From: JAPOUP01 sp965221405
GTDB lineage: Bacteria; Pseudomonadota; Alphaproteobacteria; Rhodobacterales; Rhodobacteraceae
Assembly (NCBI GenBank): GCA_965221405.1
Contig: CBDCSE010000002.1
Coordinates: 558,001-622,000 of the forward strand
DNA: 64,000 nt
Reading direction: 5' to 3'
Made by a program: the position numbers and the translations under genes. Position 1 is the stretch's first letter. Each line of letters opens with the position of its first letter. The notes under the pieces are model-generated. The model was not told the DNA's origin, searched no databases, and worked only from the letters and a program-made list of their open reading frames with translations. This document shows positions 1 to 8,065 of this stretch, one piece after another.

Positions 1-1
1 T

Positions 2-676
2 GACCCGGATCGCTTCGCCAATGCGGGATCGTTCGCCCCACTTGAGGTCATTACCGAGGAAGGTACCGTTTTCCATGCTGGCCCAACCGCACCACAGGGC
101 TATTATTTCGAAACCCGGATCCGTCTCTTCGACCTACTCTGGCAGTGCATGGCGAGGGCAATGCCCGGCAGGCTGCCTTCAGGATCGTTCTCCTCGATCT
201 TCGGTACGGTCATCGCCGGACGGCATCCCGACACCGGGCGTCGCTACACTATGGTCGAGCCGCAGATGGGGGGCTGGGGCGCAACCAGGGAGCGTGGGGG
301 CGTGGACGCGATGTTCTCGACCAGTCACGGTGATACATTCAACTGCCCGGTCGAGGTTGCCGAGGCGCGGTATGGCCTGACCGTCCTGCGGAAGGTGCTT
401 GGCGAACGTCCACGCCTGAATGGCATTCACACCGGGGGACGCGGCGTTACGGTCGAATACGAACTCAGGGGATCGGCGCACCTTTCGGTCGGCTACACCC
501 GGGCCAGGATTCCGGTCTGGTCAGCGCAGGGCACGCCGCCGGGAGGGCGGAACTCGATGCATATCCTGCGGACTTCGGGCAAGCGCGAACACCATAGCTT
601 CGTCAGCGGTGCGGCGCTTAACGCGGGTGATCGGGTTCTCATCGAGACCGCCTCTGGCGGAAATGCGCCAGCATAA
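2..676 (+). CDS. Hydantoinase B/oxoprolinase family protein, C-terminal part (cut by window edge)
   Basis: The reading frame is open from base 2 and ends at a TAA at 674-676, so only the last 224 codons are present. The segment FHAGPTAPQGYYFE and, further on, PQMGGWGA and HGDTFNCPVE are typical of the C-terminal half of HyuB, the ATP-dependent N-methylhydantoinase/5-oxoprolinase beta chain, a cytoplasmic enzyme that opens hydantoin or oxoproline rings together with HyuA. HyuA would lie upstream, outside the window. The gene converges on the minus-strand kinase operon that ends at 813. Family assignment is firm; the substrate (hydantoin, oxoproline or acetone-type) cannot be told from this part. 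Confidence 0.88.
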   Translation, partial: DPDRFANAGSFAPLEVITEEGTVFHAGPTAPQGYYFETRIRLFDLLWQCMARAMPGRLPSGSFSSIFGTVIAGRHPDTGRRYTMVEPQMGGWGATRERGGVDAMFSTSHGDTFNCPVEVAEARYGLTVLRKVLGERPRLNGIHTGGRGVTVEYELRGSAHLSVGYTRARIPVWSAQGTPPGGRNSMHILRTSGKREHHSFVSGAALNAGDRVLIETASGGNAPA

Positions 677-812
677 AACCGGTAGGATGGCGCAATCGGG
701 CACGTGACGGGCAAGACATCGCGTCTTCCCGGATCGTCCCCATATCCGTATTGCCGAATTACATGGGGAGACCGAGGAAAGTGACCGTGGTGGCACCATC
801 AGGAAGGGCATA

Positions 813-1760
813 CTATCTTGTAGGGTTCTCGTCAATAAAGCGAAGCGTTGTCTCGAGATCCCGCACGCCGGCCTGAGATCCGAGGCCTGTCGCGTTCTGC
901 GCGGACGTCGCCTGTCCAAGACGGACGCAGTCCTCCGTCGACCTGCCAAGATGAAGCCCTGTGGCAAAGCCCGCGTTAAAGCAGTCACCGCATCCGCAGG
1001 TGCACACGACATCAATCCTGAAAGCGGGCATGTCGAAGGCAACGCCCTGGCTGTCACGATACATCGCCCCATCTTCGCCCAGCGTCAGAACCACGGCACC
1101 CGTCCCCTGATCGAGCAGGAACGCGGCGATATCCTCGAAATCCGTGAGGCCGGAAAGCGCCATGGCCTCCTCTTCCGATGGCATGAAGTAGTCCGTGTGG
1201 GGCAGAAGGGGAGCGACAAGGGCCATATCGTCCCGGGTGGCCGCGAACACGTCGAGCGTCGTGATGGCCCCGCGCTGCTTTGCTGCCTTCATCACCTCCG
1301 CCGTGCGCCCGCTTTCGTCCATCCGGTTCATCAGCCCGACGCCGCCCACATGCAGGATCCCGGTGTCGGTCACCCGCTCAAGCCGGTCGTCAGTGACGGT
1401 GAAGCCTCCGGTCGCTCCAAGCTTGTGCAGGGCCGGGCGCAAACCGTTGGGTCGCGTCGTAACGATGGATGAGGAGGTCGCAAAGCCGGGACACATCTCC
1501 ATGTTATCAGTATCGATTCCGAAGCTCGCGAGTCTATCCATGACCCAGGCTCCCATATCGTCCGGCCCGATACCGCCTACGGCCTGCGATCTCAGGCCGT
1601 GCTTGGCCGCGACGATCACTGCGGACCCGGCTGCGCCCGAGACCGCCAGCGTGAGTTCCTCGATAAAGTATGTGTCGCCGTTCGGAGGGATGTTCTCGAC
1701 CGGACGGCCCAGACAATCGAAGGTGATGAACCCGATGGATGTGTAGTCGAAGCTCGGCAT
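813..1760 (-). CDS. PfkB-family sugar kinase, last gene of an ABC operon
   Basis: A 315-residue cytoplasmic carbohydrate kinase of the ribokinase/PfkB family, which phosphorylates a sugar or sugar acid with ATP. The N-terminal part carries the sugar-contacting segment with SGAAGSA near residue 40, and the C-terminal part carries the ATP/anion-hole motif around residue 260, where GCGDCF keeps the catalytic Asp and following glycine context of the usual GAGDAF. The motif is unusually rich in cysteine (CTCGCGDC). Its ATG overlaps the stop of the ABC ATPase by one base (TGATG), so the two are translationally coupled, and the kinase most likely phosphorylates the imported substrate. The actual sugar is not known. 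Confidence 0.88.
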   Translation of the reverse strand: MPSFDYTSIGFITFDCLGRPVENIPPNGDTYFIEELTLAVSGAAGSAVIVAAKHGLRSQAVGGIGPDDMGAWVMDRLASFGIDTDNMEMCPGFATSSSIVTTRPNGLRPALHKLGATGGFTVTDDRLERVTDTGILHVGGVGLMNRMDESGRTAEVMKAAKQRGAITTLDVFAATRDDMALVAPLLPHTDYFMPSEEEAMALSGLTDFEDIAAFLLDQGTGAVVLTLGEDGAMYRDSQGVAFDMPAFRIDVVCTCGCGDCFNAGFATGLHLGRSTEDCVRLGQATSAQNATGLGSQAGVRDLETTLRFIDENPTR

Positions 1761-2809
1761 CAGCGTATCCGGATTCCGGATCCGGGATCGAAAAAATGCA
1801 GCCGGTCAAGATTGAAGGCCACATGTTCGGGCGCGTTCAACTCGGCCCGGTAGGCGCGGTCAGCCTTCACTTCAATGAGCTGCCCACCCGTCTTGACGGT
1901 CAGATAGGTAAGATCGCCCGTGGGTTCGGTCGCGAAAACGGTACCGTCCAGATGTGTGTCCGACGGGCGGACATGACAATCCTCCGGACGCACGCCGAGC
2001 GTCACGTTCCGGTCGCTGTCGATTCCTCCCGCCGGCACCTTGATGCCGGGTGCCGTGAACATCCCTTGCTCCACCCGTCCCCGGATCAGGTTCATCGGCG
2101 GTGCGCCGATGAACCCGGCAACGAAGGTGGTGGAGGGGTTGTCGTAAATCTCGTCCGGCGTGCCGACCTGTTGAATCGCGCCGTGTTCCATAATGACGAT
2201 TCGGTCGGCCAGCGTCATCGCCTCGATCTGATCGTGGGTCACGTAGACGGTTGTCGTCTTCAGCTCCCGCTGGAGATGCTTGATCTGCACACGCATCGCG
2301 TGCCGCAGCTTGGCGTCAAGGTTCGACAGCGGCTCGTCCATGAGAAAACACCGCGGCTTGCGCACGATCGCGCGCGCCAGGGCCGCGCGCTGCCGCTGCC
2401 CGCCCGAGAGCACACCCGGCTTGCGGTCCAGAAACTCGCCGAGATCCACCATTTCGGCCGCCTCGCGGACCAGCCTCGCCTGTTCGTCCCTCGGCACGCC
2501 GCGCATGCGTAACGGAAACCGGATATTCTCGAAGACGGTCATGTTGGGATAGAGTGCATAGCCCTGGAACACCATGGCGACATCGCGGTCGCGCGCGTCA
2601 ACGCCGTTCATTACCTCGCCGCCCATGCGAATTTCGCCTTCGGTCGGCTCTTCAAGGCCTGCGATCATGCGCATGGTGGTTGTCTTGCCGCAACCGGACG
2701 GCCCGAGGAACACCACCAGTTCCTCGTCCGCGATGCCCAGATCAAAGTCCCTGACGCCGACGACGGTACCCCATCGTTTTTCCACGCCTTCAAGTTCGAT
2801 GCTGGCCAT
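1760..2809 (-). CDS. Carbohydrate ABC transporter ATP-binding protein (MalK/UgpC type)
   Basis: This 349-residue ATPase powers the importer encoded just upstream. The nucleotide-binding domain shows Walker A GPSGCGKTT (about residue 37), the signature LSGGQRQR (about 135), Walker B FLMDEPLSNLD and the switch histidine in TVYVTHDQ. Residues from about 240 onward form the OB-fold regulatory domain of the MalK/UgpC subfamily (GVRPEDC). It is separated from the preceding permease by 3 bp and overlaps the kinase start. Because the second sugar ABC operon in this window (11.4-17.9 kb) lacks an ATPase, this subunit might serve both, as MsmK-type shared ATPases do elsewhere; that is inference. Confidence 0.94.
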   Translation of the reverse strand: MASIELEGVEKRWGTVVGVRDFDLGIADEELVVFLGPSGCGKTTTMRMIAGLEEPTEGEIRMGGEVMNGVDARDRDVAMVFQGYALYPNMTVFENIRFPLRMRGVPRDEQARLVREAAEMVDLGEFLDRKPGVLSGGQRQRAALARAIVRKPRCFLMDEPLSNLDAKLRHAMRVQIKHLQRELKTTTVYVTHDQIEAMTLADRIVIMEHGAIQQVGTPDEIYDNPSTTFVAGFIGAPPMNLIRGRVEQGMFTAPGIKVPAGGIDSDRNVTLGVRPEDCHVRPSDTHLDGTVFATEPTGDLTYLTVKTGGQLIEVKADRAYRAELNAPEHVAFNLDRLHFFDPGSGIRIR

Positions 2810-2812
2810 CGC

Positions 2813-3655
2813 TCACCCCTTGACTGCGCCCATGGTCAAGCCACGGCTGAGATGTTTCTGGATCGCGACCACCACGACGAAGACCGGCACAAAGGCAATG
2901 AAGGCGACAAGCGCGATGGCGTTGTAGATCACCCCGTCCGATCCTCCGGTGAAGTTCGCGAGTGCCACCGACATGGTGTAGGCGTTGGGGGTCGAGGCGA
3001 TGAGCAGCGTGAACAGGAATTCGTTGATCGCGAATATCATCGCGATCACCGCGGCGGTGATGATGCCTGGCAGGATCGCGGGAATGATGATTGCCCAAAG
3101 AATCCGCAGGTCCGACGCCCCGTCGGTCCGTGCCGCATCCTCCAATTCCTTGGGGATGTCCAGCATGTATGACCGGATGATCCACGTCACGACGCTCATA
3201 TTGACGGCCGCGTAGACCAGCATCAGGGCCCAGATCGTGTCCAGAAGGCCCATGTTGCGGAACAGGAAGAAGATCGGGATCGCCACGATGGCGGGCGCCA
3301 TCATGCGGGTCGAAAGGATATAGAAGCCGATATCATCCCGCCCGCGGTATTCGTAGCGGGCCAGCGAGTAGGCGGCGGGAATCGCCAGCGCAAGATCGAT
3401 CATCACCGAACCGATAATGGCGAGGACAGAGTTTCTGAGGTATTTTGCCATCGGCCAGTCTTCCCAGATCATGTGCCAGGCATCCAACGAAAGGGTCGGT
3501 ATATAGATAGGCTGCGGGGTGATGATCTCGATCCGTGGCCGAAGGCCGATCGAGAGGAACCACAGCACCGGCGCAAGGCAGAAAAGCGCCCATGTGCCGA
3601 GGACAAGGTAGCGGACAAAGAGGCTTTCGGTGCGGCTTCTGCGTGCTCCTGCCAC
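2813..3655 (-). CDS. Carbohydrate ABC transporter permease (MalG type)
   Basis: A 280-residue inner-membrane permease of the MalG/UgpE family with about six hydrophobic segments. The EAA-type loop that docks to the ATPase is visible in the stretch ELEDAARTDGASDLRILW near residues 180-200. It pairs with the MalF-type permease encoded 3 bp upstream to form the membrane channel for the sugar delivered by the binding protein at 4672-6222. The order binding protein, MalF, MalG, ATPase, kinase and the tight spacing show a single transcription unit on the minus strand. Confidence 0.94.
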   Translation of the reverse strand: MAGARRSRTESLFVRYLVLGTWALFCLAPVLWFLSIGLRPRIEIITPQPIYIPTLSLDAWHMIWEDWPMAKYLRNSVLAIIGSVMIDLALAIPAAYSLARYEYRGRDDIGFYILSTRMMAPAIVAIPIFFLFRNMGLLDTIWALMLVYAAVNMSVVTWIIRSYMLDIPKELEDAARTDGASDLRILWAIIIPAILPGIITAAVIAMIFAINEFLFTLLIASTPNAYTMSVALANFTGGSDGVIYNAIALVAFIAFVPVFVVVVAIQKHLSRGLTMGAVKG

Positions 3656-3658
3656 GAA

Positions 3659-4597
3659 TCAGTTCCTCGACGAAACGAATGCGCGCTTCACGACAAGCTG
3701 AGCGATCACGATGGTCAGGACCAACATAACCACAGATGCGGCGGAGGCGTAGCCGAAGTTGAAGAACTTGAATCCGGTCCGGTAGATGAAGTAGCTGATC
3801 GTTTCGGTCCCGAAGGCTGGGCCGCCCTTCGTCACGATGAAGACGTTGGCGAACATTGTCGTTATGTCTATCCCGCGCAGGATCAGCGCCACGGCGATCA
3901 CTGGCCTCATCTGCGGCATCGAGACGTTCCAGAAGACCGCAAACCATGACGCTCCGTCAAGCCGCGCGGCCTCTTCGACCTCCTCGTCCTGTCCCTGCAG
4001 GGCGGCGACGAAGATTATGAACAGGAAGGGGGTCCACTGCCAGACATCCGCAAGGATCAGGAGTGACCGGCTCATCCAGACGGAGGACTGGATCGCGAGA
4101 TTGCTTTCGATCAGGCCCACGCGGATCAGGAGGTCCGAGATCACCCGCGCGTCAAGGAAGAAGAGCTTGTAGATGAACGCGACGGCCGACGGCATGAAAA
4201 GCATGGGGACCAGAAACACGATCCGCCAGCCCTTCACCCAGGGATCGCGGTAGGCGTAAAAGGCCAGAGCAAGCGCGATCACGCATTGCAGCGCGAGCGA
4301 CAGCGAACCCATCACGAACGTGTTCCAGAGCGCCCCCCAGAACTGGTAGTCGTTGAACAGGTTCGTGTAGTTCTGAATTCCGACCGGTTTCCACGGGCCG
4401 AATTTCACCGCATGAAAGCTCTGCACTATGGCGAAGACACCGGGATAGAGGGTGATCCCGAGCAGGTAGATCACCGCTGGAGCGACCAGCAAATAGGGGA
4501 AGAGCGCCTTCATGCGTCTGCTGCGGCGCCGGAATCCCGGCCTTGCCGACAGAACCGAAGCGGCCGCTCCGGCATCTGACAGTGAGGTTTCATTCAT
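3659..4597 (-). CDS. Carbohydrate ABC transporter permease (MalF/UgpA type)
   Basis: A 312-residue integral membrane protein with a short cytoplasmic N-terminus containing several arginines (FRRRSRRMK) followed by about six membrane spans. The conserved EAA loop is EEVEEAARLDGASWFAVF near residue 215. It is the first permease of the importer and lies 74 bp downstream of the binding-protein gene; a strong hairpin sits in that gap. The ATG at 4597 gives the usual length for the family; an overlapping ATG three bases upstream is in another frame. Confidence 0.94.
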   Translation of the reverse strand: MNETSLSDAGAAASVLSARPGFRRRSRRMKALFPYLLVAPAVIYLLGITLYPGVFAIVQSFHAVKFGPWKPVGIQNYTNLFNDYQFWGALWNTFVMGSLSLALQCVIALALAFYAYRDPWVKGWRIVFLVPMLFMPSAVAFIYKLFFLDARVISDLLIRVGLIESNLAIQSSVWMSRSLLILADVWQWTPFLFIIFVAALQGQDEEVEEAARLDGASWFAVFWNVSMPQMRPVIAVALILRGIDITTMFANVFIVTKGGPAFGTETISYFIYRTGFKFFNFGYASAASVVMLVLTIVIAQLVVKRAFVSSRN

Positions 4598-4625
4598 CAG
4601 GCAGGTCCCTGACCCCTCATCGGCT

Positions 4626-4648
4626 CCCCGCGGGCGGTGCCCGCGGGG
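4626..4648 (-). terminator. Intra-operon hairpin between binding protein and permease genes
   Basis: A perfect 10-bp GC stem (CCCCGCGGGC paired with GCCCGCGGGG) with a 3-base loop and no following T-run. Hairpins in this position commonly stabilise the upstream binding-protein mRNA and limit read-through into the permease genes, giving excess binding protein. A similar element occurs at the same place in the second operon (16549-16574). Confidence 0.6.
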
Positions 4649-4671
4649 ATGACACTATAGCGTCGCGGGTC

Positions 4672-6222
4672 CTAGATCGGAAGGGGCTTGCCCTCTCCGA
4701 CGTAGAGACCGGGTGCCGCCGCGGAGTAATCGACGGGGTCGTTGCCCGCGTAGAAGCCGTTGTCGCTCATGATCTGCCTGACCGCCGCAGCCGCGTTGTC
4801 GAGCGCTTCCCTGGCGGAGATCCGACCGACGACGGCACGGTTTATCTCGTTACCGATGGCCTGCTCGATCGGGAAAGCTCCGGGAAGGCGCGGGCTGCAC
4901 CATGCGTGATGGAGGCTGTCGCCCCAGACTTTCGCGGGCTGGCTGACCTTCTGCAACTCGTCGTTTTCGAGCACCGATCTGTAACCCGGCGCCACGCCGT
5001 TCGCGTTGGCTTCGTTCATCGCCATGATCGAGGCGGTGGTCAGGAAGCCGAGCATCAGGAATGCGCCTTCCGGATTCTGGGCCGATGCCGAGACGCAGGA
5101 CGTGGATCCCGCGATGTTAGGCGGCGCGAAGCGTCCGCCGTCGATGCGCGGTTCGTAGATGGTGACGAAGTCGTCGACAATCTGCGACTGGTCGGGGCGC
5201 ATCGCCTGGGTTCCGGAATCCTGCCAGGAGATGTTTGTCGCGACCTGCCCTCCGAGCCAGGCGGCACGGTTCTCCGGCCAGCCGGCTCCGGCATGACCTT
5301 CGTTGGCGTTCCTGGTCAGCTCGAGGATTATCTCCAGCCCCTTCATGCCCGCATCGCCGTTGAAGATCGGCTCCCAGTTCTCGTCGAACAGCATCATGCC
5401 GGCCTGGGCCGAGACGTGCTCCCACGTATATGTCGACCAGAAGCCGGGCGCGGCCATCAGGCCCACACCGGCCACACCAGGTTCGATCCTGTTCAGTTCG
5501 CCCGAAATCCGGATCAGCTCGTCGTAGGTCGGGATCGAGTTGACCCTGTCGACGGGACCGCCCAGGAGCTGCTCCATATAGCCCTTGCGGACATGAACCA
5601 TCTGGATGTCGCAATCAAACGGAATCCCGTACATGGTTCCGTTGAAGAAGCCGTAGTTCAGGCGATAGGTGTCATAGAAGTCATCCAGTGGCAGGCCCCA
5701 CTTGGCGGCGAATTCATCCAACGGATGGAGGAAGCCAGGTGCCGCGAAATCGCCAAGCCATGGCGAGAAGAACTGAAGGGCGTCGAACGATGCGTTACCC
5801 GAAATGAACTCGGCAAGCGCCTTGTCGTAGAAGCTGTCGTCGGGGATAGGTACAAGCTCCACTTCTATGCCTGATAGTTGCTTGAAGGGCTCCAGGCCCT
5901 CGGCCGCCGATTCCGTATCCGCGGCTCCGATAGCGAAGCGGACGGTTGAACCGGCGAGTTCGCCGCGCACCCTTTCCCAATCGACCGTGCGGATCCAGTC
6001 CTTGTTCGGATCCCACAAAGGCGCATTGCCCATATTATAGAGTTCGCGGTAGTCCTGCCGCACGTAGCCCTCGACCGAGATCCTGTCGAGAACGCTTTGC
6101 GGGTCGGGCAGGTGCCCGTCGGCCTGCGCCGTTTTCGGGACTCCGGCACCGGCACCGCCCAAAGCGCCTGCGGCGGCCCCAGTCGCCAGGAACGAACGGC
6201 GCGAGAAGTTTGGTTTGATCAT
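4672..6222 (-). CDS. Extracellular carbohydrate-binding protein, Tat-exported
   Basis: A 516-residue type-1 solute-binding protein, first gene of the operon. The N-terminus has a twin-arginine motif (SRRSFLATG) followed by an Ala/Gly-rich hydrophobic stretch, so it should be exported folded to the periplasm. The body shows sugar-binding-protein features such as FDALQFFSPWLGDFA, YGIPFDCDIQMVHV and SWQDSGTQA. It is longer than the usual 410-440 residues, as in some Tat-exported members. The ATG at 6222 is preceded by GGAGG at good spacing. It should hand a sugar or polyol to the two downstream permeases, and the kinase at the end of the operon suggests phosphorylation after entry. The ligand is unknown. 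Confidence 0.92.
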   Translation of the reverse strand: MIKPNFSRRSFLATGAAAGALGGAGAGVPKTAQADGHLPDPQSVLDRISVEGYVRQDYRELYNMGNAPLWDPNKDWIRTVDWERVRGELAGSTVRFAIGAADTESAAEGLEPFKQLSGIEVELVPIPDDSFYDKALAEFISGNASFDALQFFSPWLGDFAAPGFLHPLDEFAAKWGLPLDDFYDTYRLNYGFFNGTMYGIPFDCDIQMVHVRKGYMEQLLGGPVDRVNSIPTYDELIRISGELNRIEPGVAGVGLMAAPGFWSTYTWEHVSAQAGMMLFDENWEPIFNGDAGMKGLEIILELTRNANEGHAGAGWPENRAAWLGGQVATNISWQDSGTQAMRPDQSQIVDDFVTIYEPRIDGGRFAPPNIAGSTSCVSASAQNPEGAFLMLGFLTTASIMAMNEANANGVAPGYRSVLENDELQKVSQPAKVWGDSLHHAWCSPRLPGAFPIEQAIGNEINRAVVGRISAREALDNAAAAVRQIMSDNGFYAGNDPVDYSAAAPGLYVGEGKPLPI

Positions 6223-6392
6223 CTGTATCCTCCACTAAACAAACGCATGTTCAGAATACCGGTAGCCCGCTGTGGTCTCTCCGACTTCGACGGGGCGCGG
6301 TCCTGAACAATCGCCCACGAATCTATCGTAATTACCTTGTCTTATGCCTGTCTACCCGAAAATTCCCGATCTGACCGCCAGGCCGCCGGCGA

Positions 6393-6755
6393 GTCTCCGG
6401 ATCTGACCGATCCAGAGACCTCTCGCCGGATCTGCTCCGCACCGCTGCGGCGCGGGAGGTTGACGCGGGCGGGCTCCTCGAGACCCTAGCGCGGTTCAAG
6501 GAGACTCCCCGGTATTCGGCGCAGAGGATGCGCCGCATGTGCCGGGAGGAGCTGCTGCCGACGGCGCTACCTGCGGATCTGCTGGAAAGCGCCGGGGTGG
6601 ATTACCCCTCCCGCGGGCGGTCGCCGTCCGCGCCGCGCTCATCGTGTCCAGGCGCTCATCCGGCCCAAGGCATATCGGTACCTATTCTGGGGGTTAAGGC
6701 CATCCTTGGATCAATCCCACCAGATAACCGGGTGTGGTGTCTCGGTTTAAATTAA
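6393..6755 (+). pseudogene. Possible gene remnant of unknown function
   Basis: The 626-bp gap between the binding-protein gene and the cyclase gene has one stretch with coding character: from about 6411 to 6620 the frame reads as a charged, helix-prone peptide with segments such as LLETLARFKETPRYSAQRM and REELLPTALPADLLESAGV. No start codon with a ribosome-binding site is apparent before ATG 6528, and the end of the frame (after about 6625) looks random. I do not recognise the family. It is best read as a fragment of a lost gene. The remainder of the gap shows only an imperfect GATCTGACCG direct repeat near 6368 and 6400. Confidence 0.3.
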
Positions 6756-6848
6756 TCCGATCCGTGCTCCGTGTCACACGGATATCGTCGAAGACGGCTC
6801 GCGCACGCGGCGCGAGCGCGTCGTCGTCCAGCAATGGAACAGTGCCCA

Positions 6849-7670
6849 TCAGACCAGCGCAATCAGGCGGCAGGGTCCACCCGTTCCGCCCTGATGCTTG
6901 GGCGCACCAACGACAAGAGTTGCGCCGGTTGCGGGCAACTGATCAAGGTTTGCCATGTTCTCGACTGCCCAGCGGTTGGCCGGTAGCCATCTATAGTGGG
7001 TAGCAAAATCAGTGGACAGCCCGTAGTCGATGGACAGCGTATCCACGCCGACACCGCCCGCCTCGGTTTCGTCCAGAAGCATCTGGACCGCTTCAACGTG
7101 GAAGCCGGGAAAGTGCATCTTACCTTCGTCATCGGCATTGCGAAACCCCGATGTTCCAAGTCGTGCTTGCCACCCAGAATTCTGTGCAACACAGGCACCC
7201 GGTGGGATCGGACCATTTGCGGCAATCCAATTGGTCAGGTCGTCCGGTGTCACCTGAGCATCCGGGTTGGCATCCGTCTTCTGACGAATATCGACAATTG
7301 CCAGAGGGCAGACCAATGAATCGACCGAAACCTCGTCGATCGACGTGCCTCCATCGGTAAAGTGCAGTGGCGCATCAATATGCGTACCTGTATGCTCGTT
7401 CACACGGATCTCCCTGAGATTGAAGCTGTGTTCCGCGTAATTGAAGATCTGCTCGTCGAAGAACTGCTGTTCACCGAAATAGGTTGGAAAGTCATATGTG
7501 AGCGTGTGGGTAACATCGATCACTTGGCTGGGGGTCTGGGCCATCAATGGCCTGGGCGGCAAGAAACCCGCCGCGACAATCGCCGCACCCGTAGCGGCCG
7601 ATCCGCGAAACAGATCTCGCCGACTCAGGGCCTTGCCCTTGACGTATTCCATGATGACTGGATGACACAT
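6849..7670 (-). CDS. Cyclase-family hydrolase (kynurenine formamidase-like), Tat-exported
   Basis: A 273-residue metal-dependent hydrolase of the cyclase/KynB family. The metal-binding signature HTGTHIDAPLHF lies near residue 95, and a late conserved segment (GVGVDTLSIDYG) also fits the family. The N-terminus carries a Tat motif (SRRDLFRGSA) and a hydrophobic stretch ending at PLMAQ, so this copy acts in the periplasm, unlike the cytoplasmic kynurenine formamidase. The ATG at 7670 is chosen because GGAGAA precedes it at the right distance; an upstream in-frame ATG at 7733 would put the Tat signal too far in. The gene stands alone, so the substrate cannot be inferred. Confidence 0.85.
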   Translation of the reverse strand: MCHPVIMEYVKGKALSRRDLFRGSAATGAAIVAAGFLPPRPLMAQTPSQVIDVTHTLTYDFPTYFGEQQFFDEQIFNYAEHSFNLREIRVNEHTGTHIDAPLHFTDGGTSIDEVSVDSLVCPLAIVDIRQKTDANPDAQVTPDDLTNWIAANGPIPPGACVAQNSGWQARLGTSGFRNADDEGKMHFPGFHVEAVQMLLDETEAGGVGVDTLSIDYGLSTDFATHYRWLPANRWAVENMANLDQLPATGATLVVGAPKHQGGTGGPCRLIALV

Positions 7671-7883
7671 ATCTTTCTCCTTTTTTTGGGATTGTAGCGG
7701 AAAGTCACAATGACGCCGTGCTGGTTGACCCACTTCACCGTCGGGTTGGCCACTATGCCTCCCGTCTTGAAGGCAATGGTCCGGGTGATGGGGGGCTGCG
7801 CCATTACGGACGCGGCGAGCGTCATCGCCGCCAGCGCGGTGGCAAGGGCGGTCAGGCGTTCAAGGTGGGGCAGGGTTTGTCAT
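7625..7883 (-). pseudogene. Small secreted protein, signal peptide frameshifted at a CCCC run
   Basis: On the minus strand ATG 7883 opens a frame that stops after seven codons (MTNPAPP). Moving one base in the CCCC run at 7867-7870 joins it to a clear signal peptide, LTALATALAAMTLAASVMAQ, followed by a short mature part (PPITRTIAFKTGG and VKWVNQHGVIVTF). The frame then runs into the start of the cyclase gene and stops at 7625, so the 3' end also seems altered; the ribosome-binding site of the cyclase gene lies inside it. A TATAAT box (7918-7923, minus strand) lies about 35 bp upstream of the ATG. It is divergent from the poly-C gene at 8066 and is off by one base in the same direction. Function unknown. 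Confidence 0.5.
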
Positions 7884-7917
7884 AATGATGTTCCTCAATG
7901 ATGGTTGTTGATGAGCT

Positions 7918-7923
7918 ATTATA
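7918..7923 (-). promoter_or_regulatory. Putative -10 box of the divergent minus-strand secreted gene
   Basis: The minus strand reads TATAAT here, a perfect sigma-70 -10 hexamer, 35 bp before ATG 7883. A -35 hexamer at the expected place is poor (CTTCTT). The box lies on the opposite side of the 52-bp palindrome from the plus-strand promoter at 8008-8036. Confidence 0.4.
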
Positions 7924-7950
7924 GTGGATATCTGTTCCAGAAGAAGGAAG

Positions 7951-8002
7951 ATTTTCAAGCTGGGACACGACCGAAAATTCGGTCGTGTCCCAGCTTGAAA
8001 AT
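7951..8002. repeat. 52-bp perfect palindrome between two divergent secreted-protein genes
   Basis: Two 25-bp arms that are exact reverse complements (core TTCAAGCTGGGACACGACC) flank a 2-base AA centre. There are no mismatches. The element lies between the divergent start regions at 7883 and 8066 and just outside both putative promoters. It could be an operator, a cruciform-forming element, or the scar of an inverted duplication. Transcribed from either side it would form a very stable hairpin. Confidence 0.9.
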
Positions 8003-8007
8003 ATAAT

Positions 8008-8036
8008 TTGCCTTCGAGCCGCACATCCAATAGAAT
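8008..8036 (+). promoter_or_regulatory. Putative sigma-70 promoter of the poly-C secreted gene
   Basis: TTGCCT at 8008-8013 and TAGAAT at 8031-8036 are separated by exactly 17 bases and lie 30 bp before ATG 8066. A CCGGAGGA ribosome-binding site follows at 8052-8059. The match is good for an alphaproteobacterial housekeeping promoter but is untested. Confidence 0.45.
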
Positions 8037-8065
8037 GGGGCAGTCACTCAACCGGAGGATCTCCC

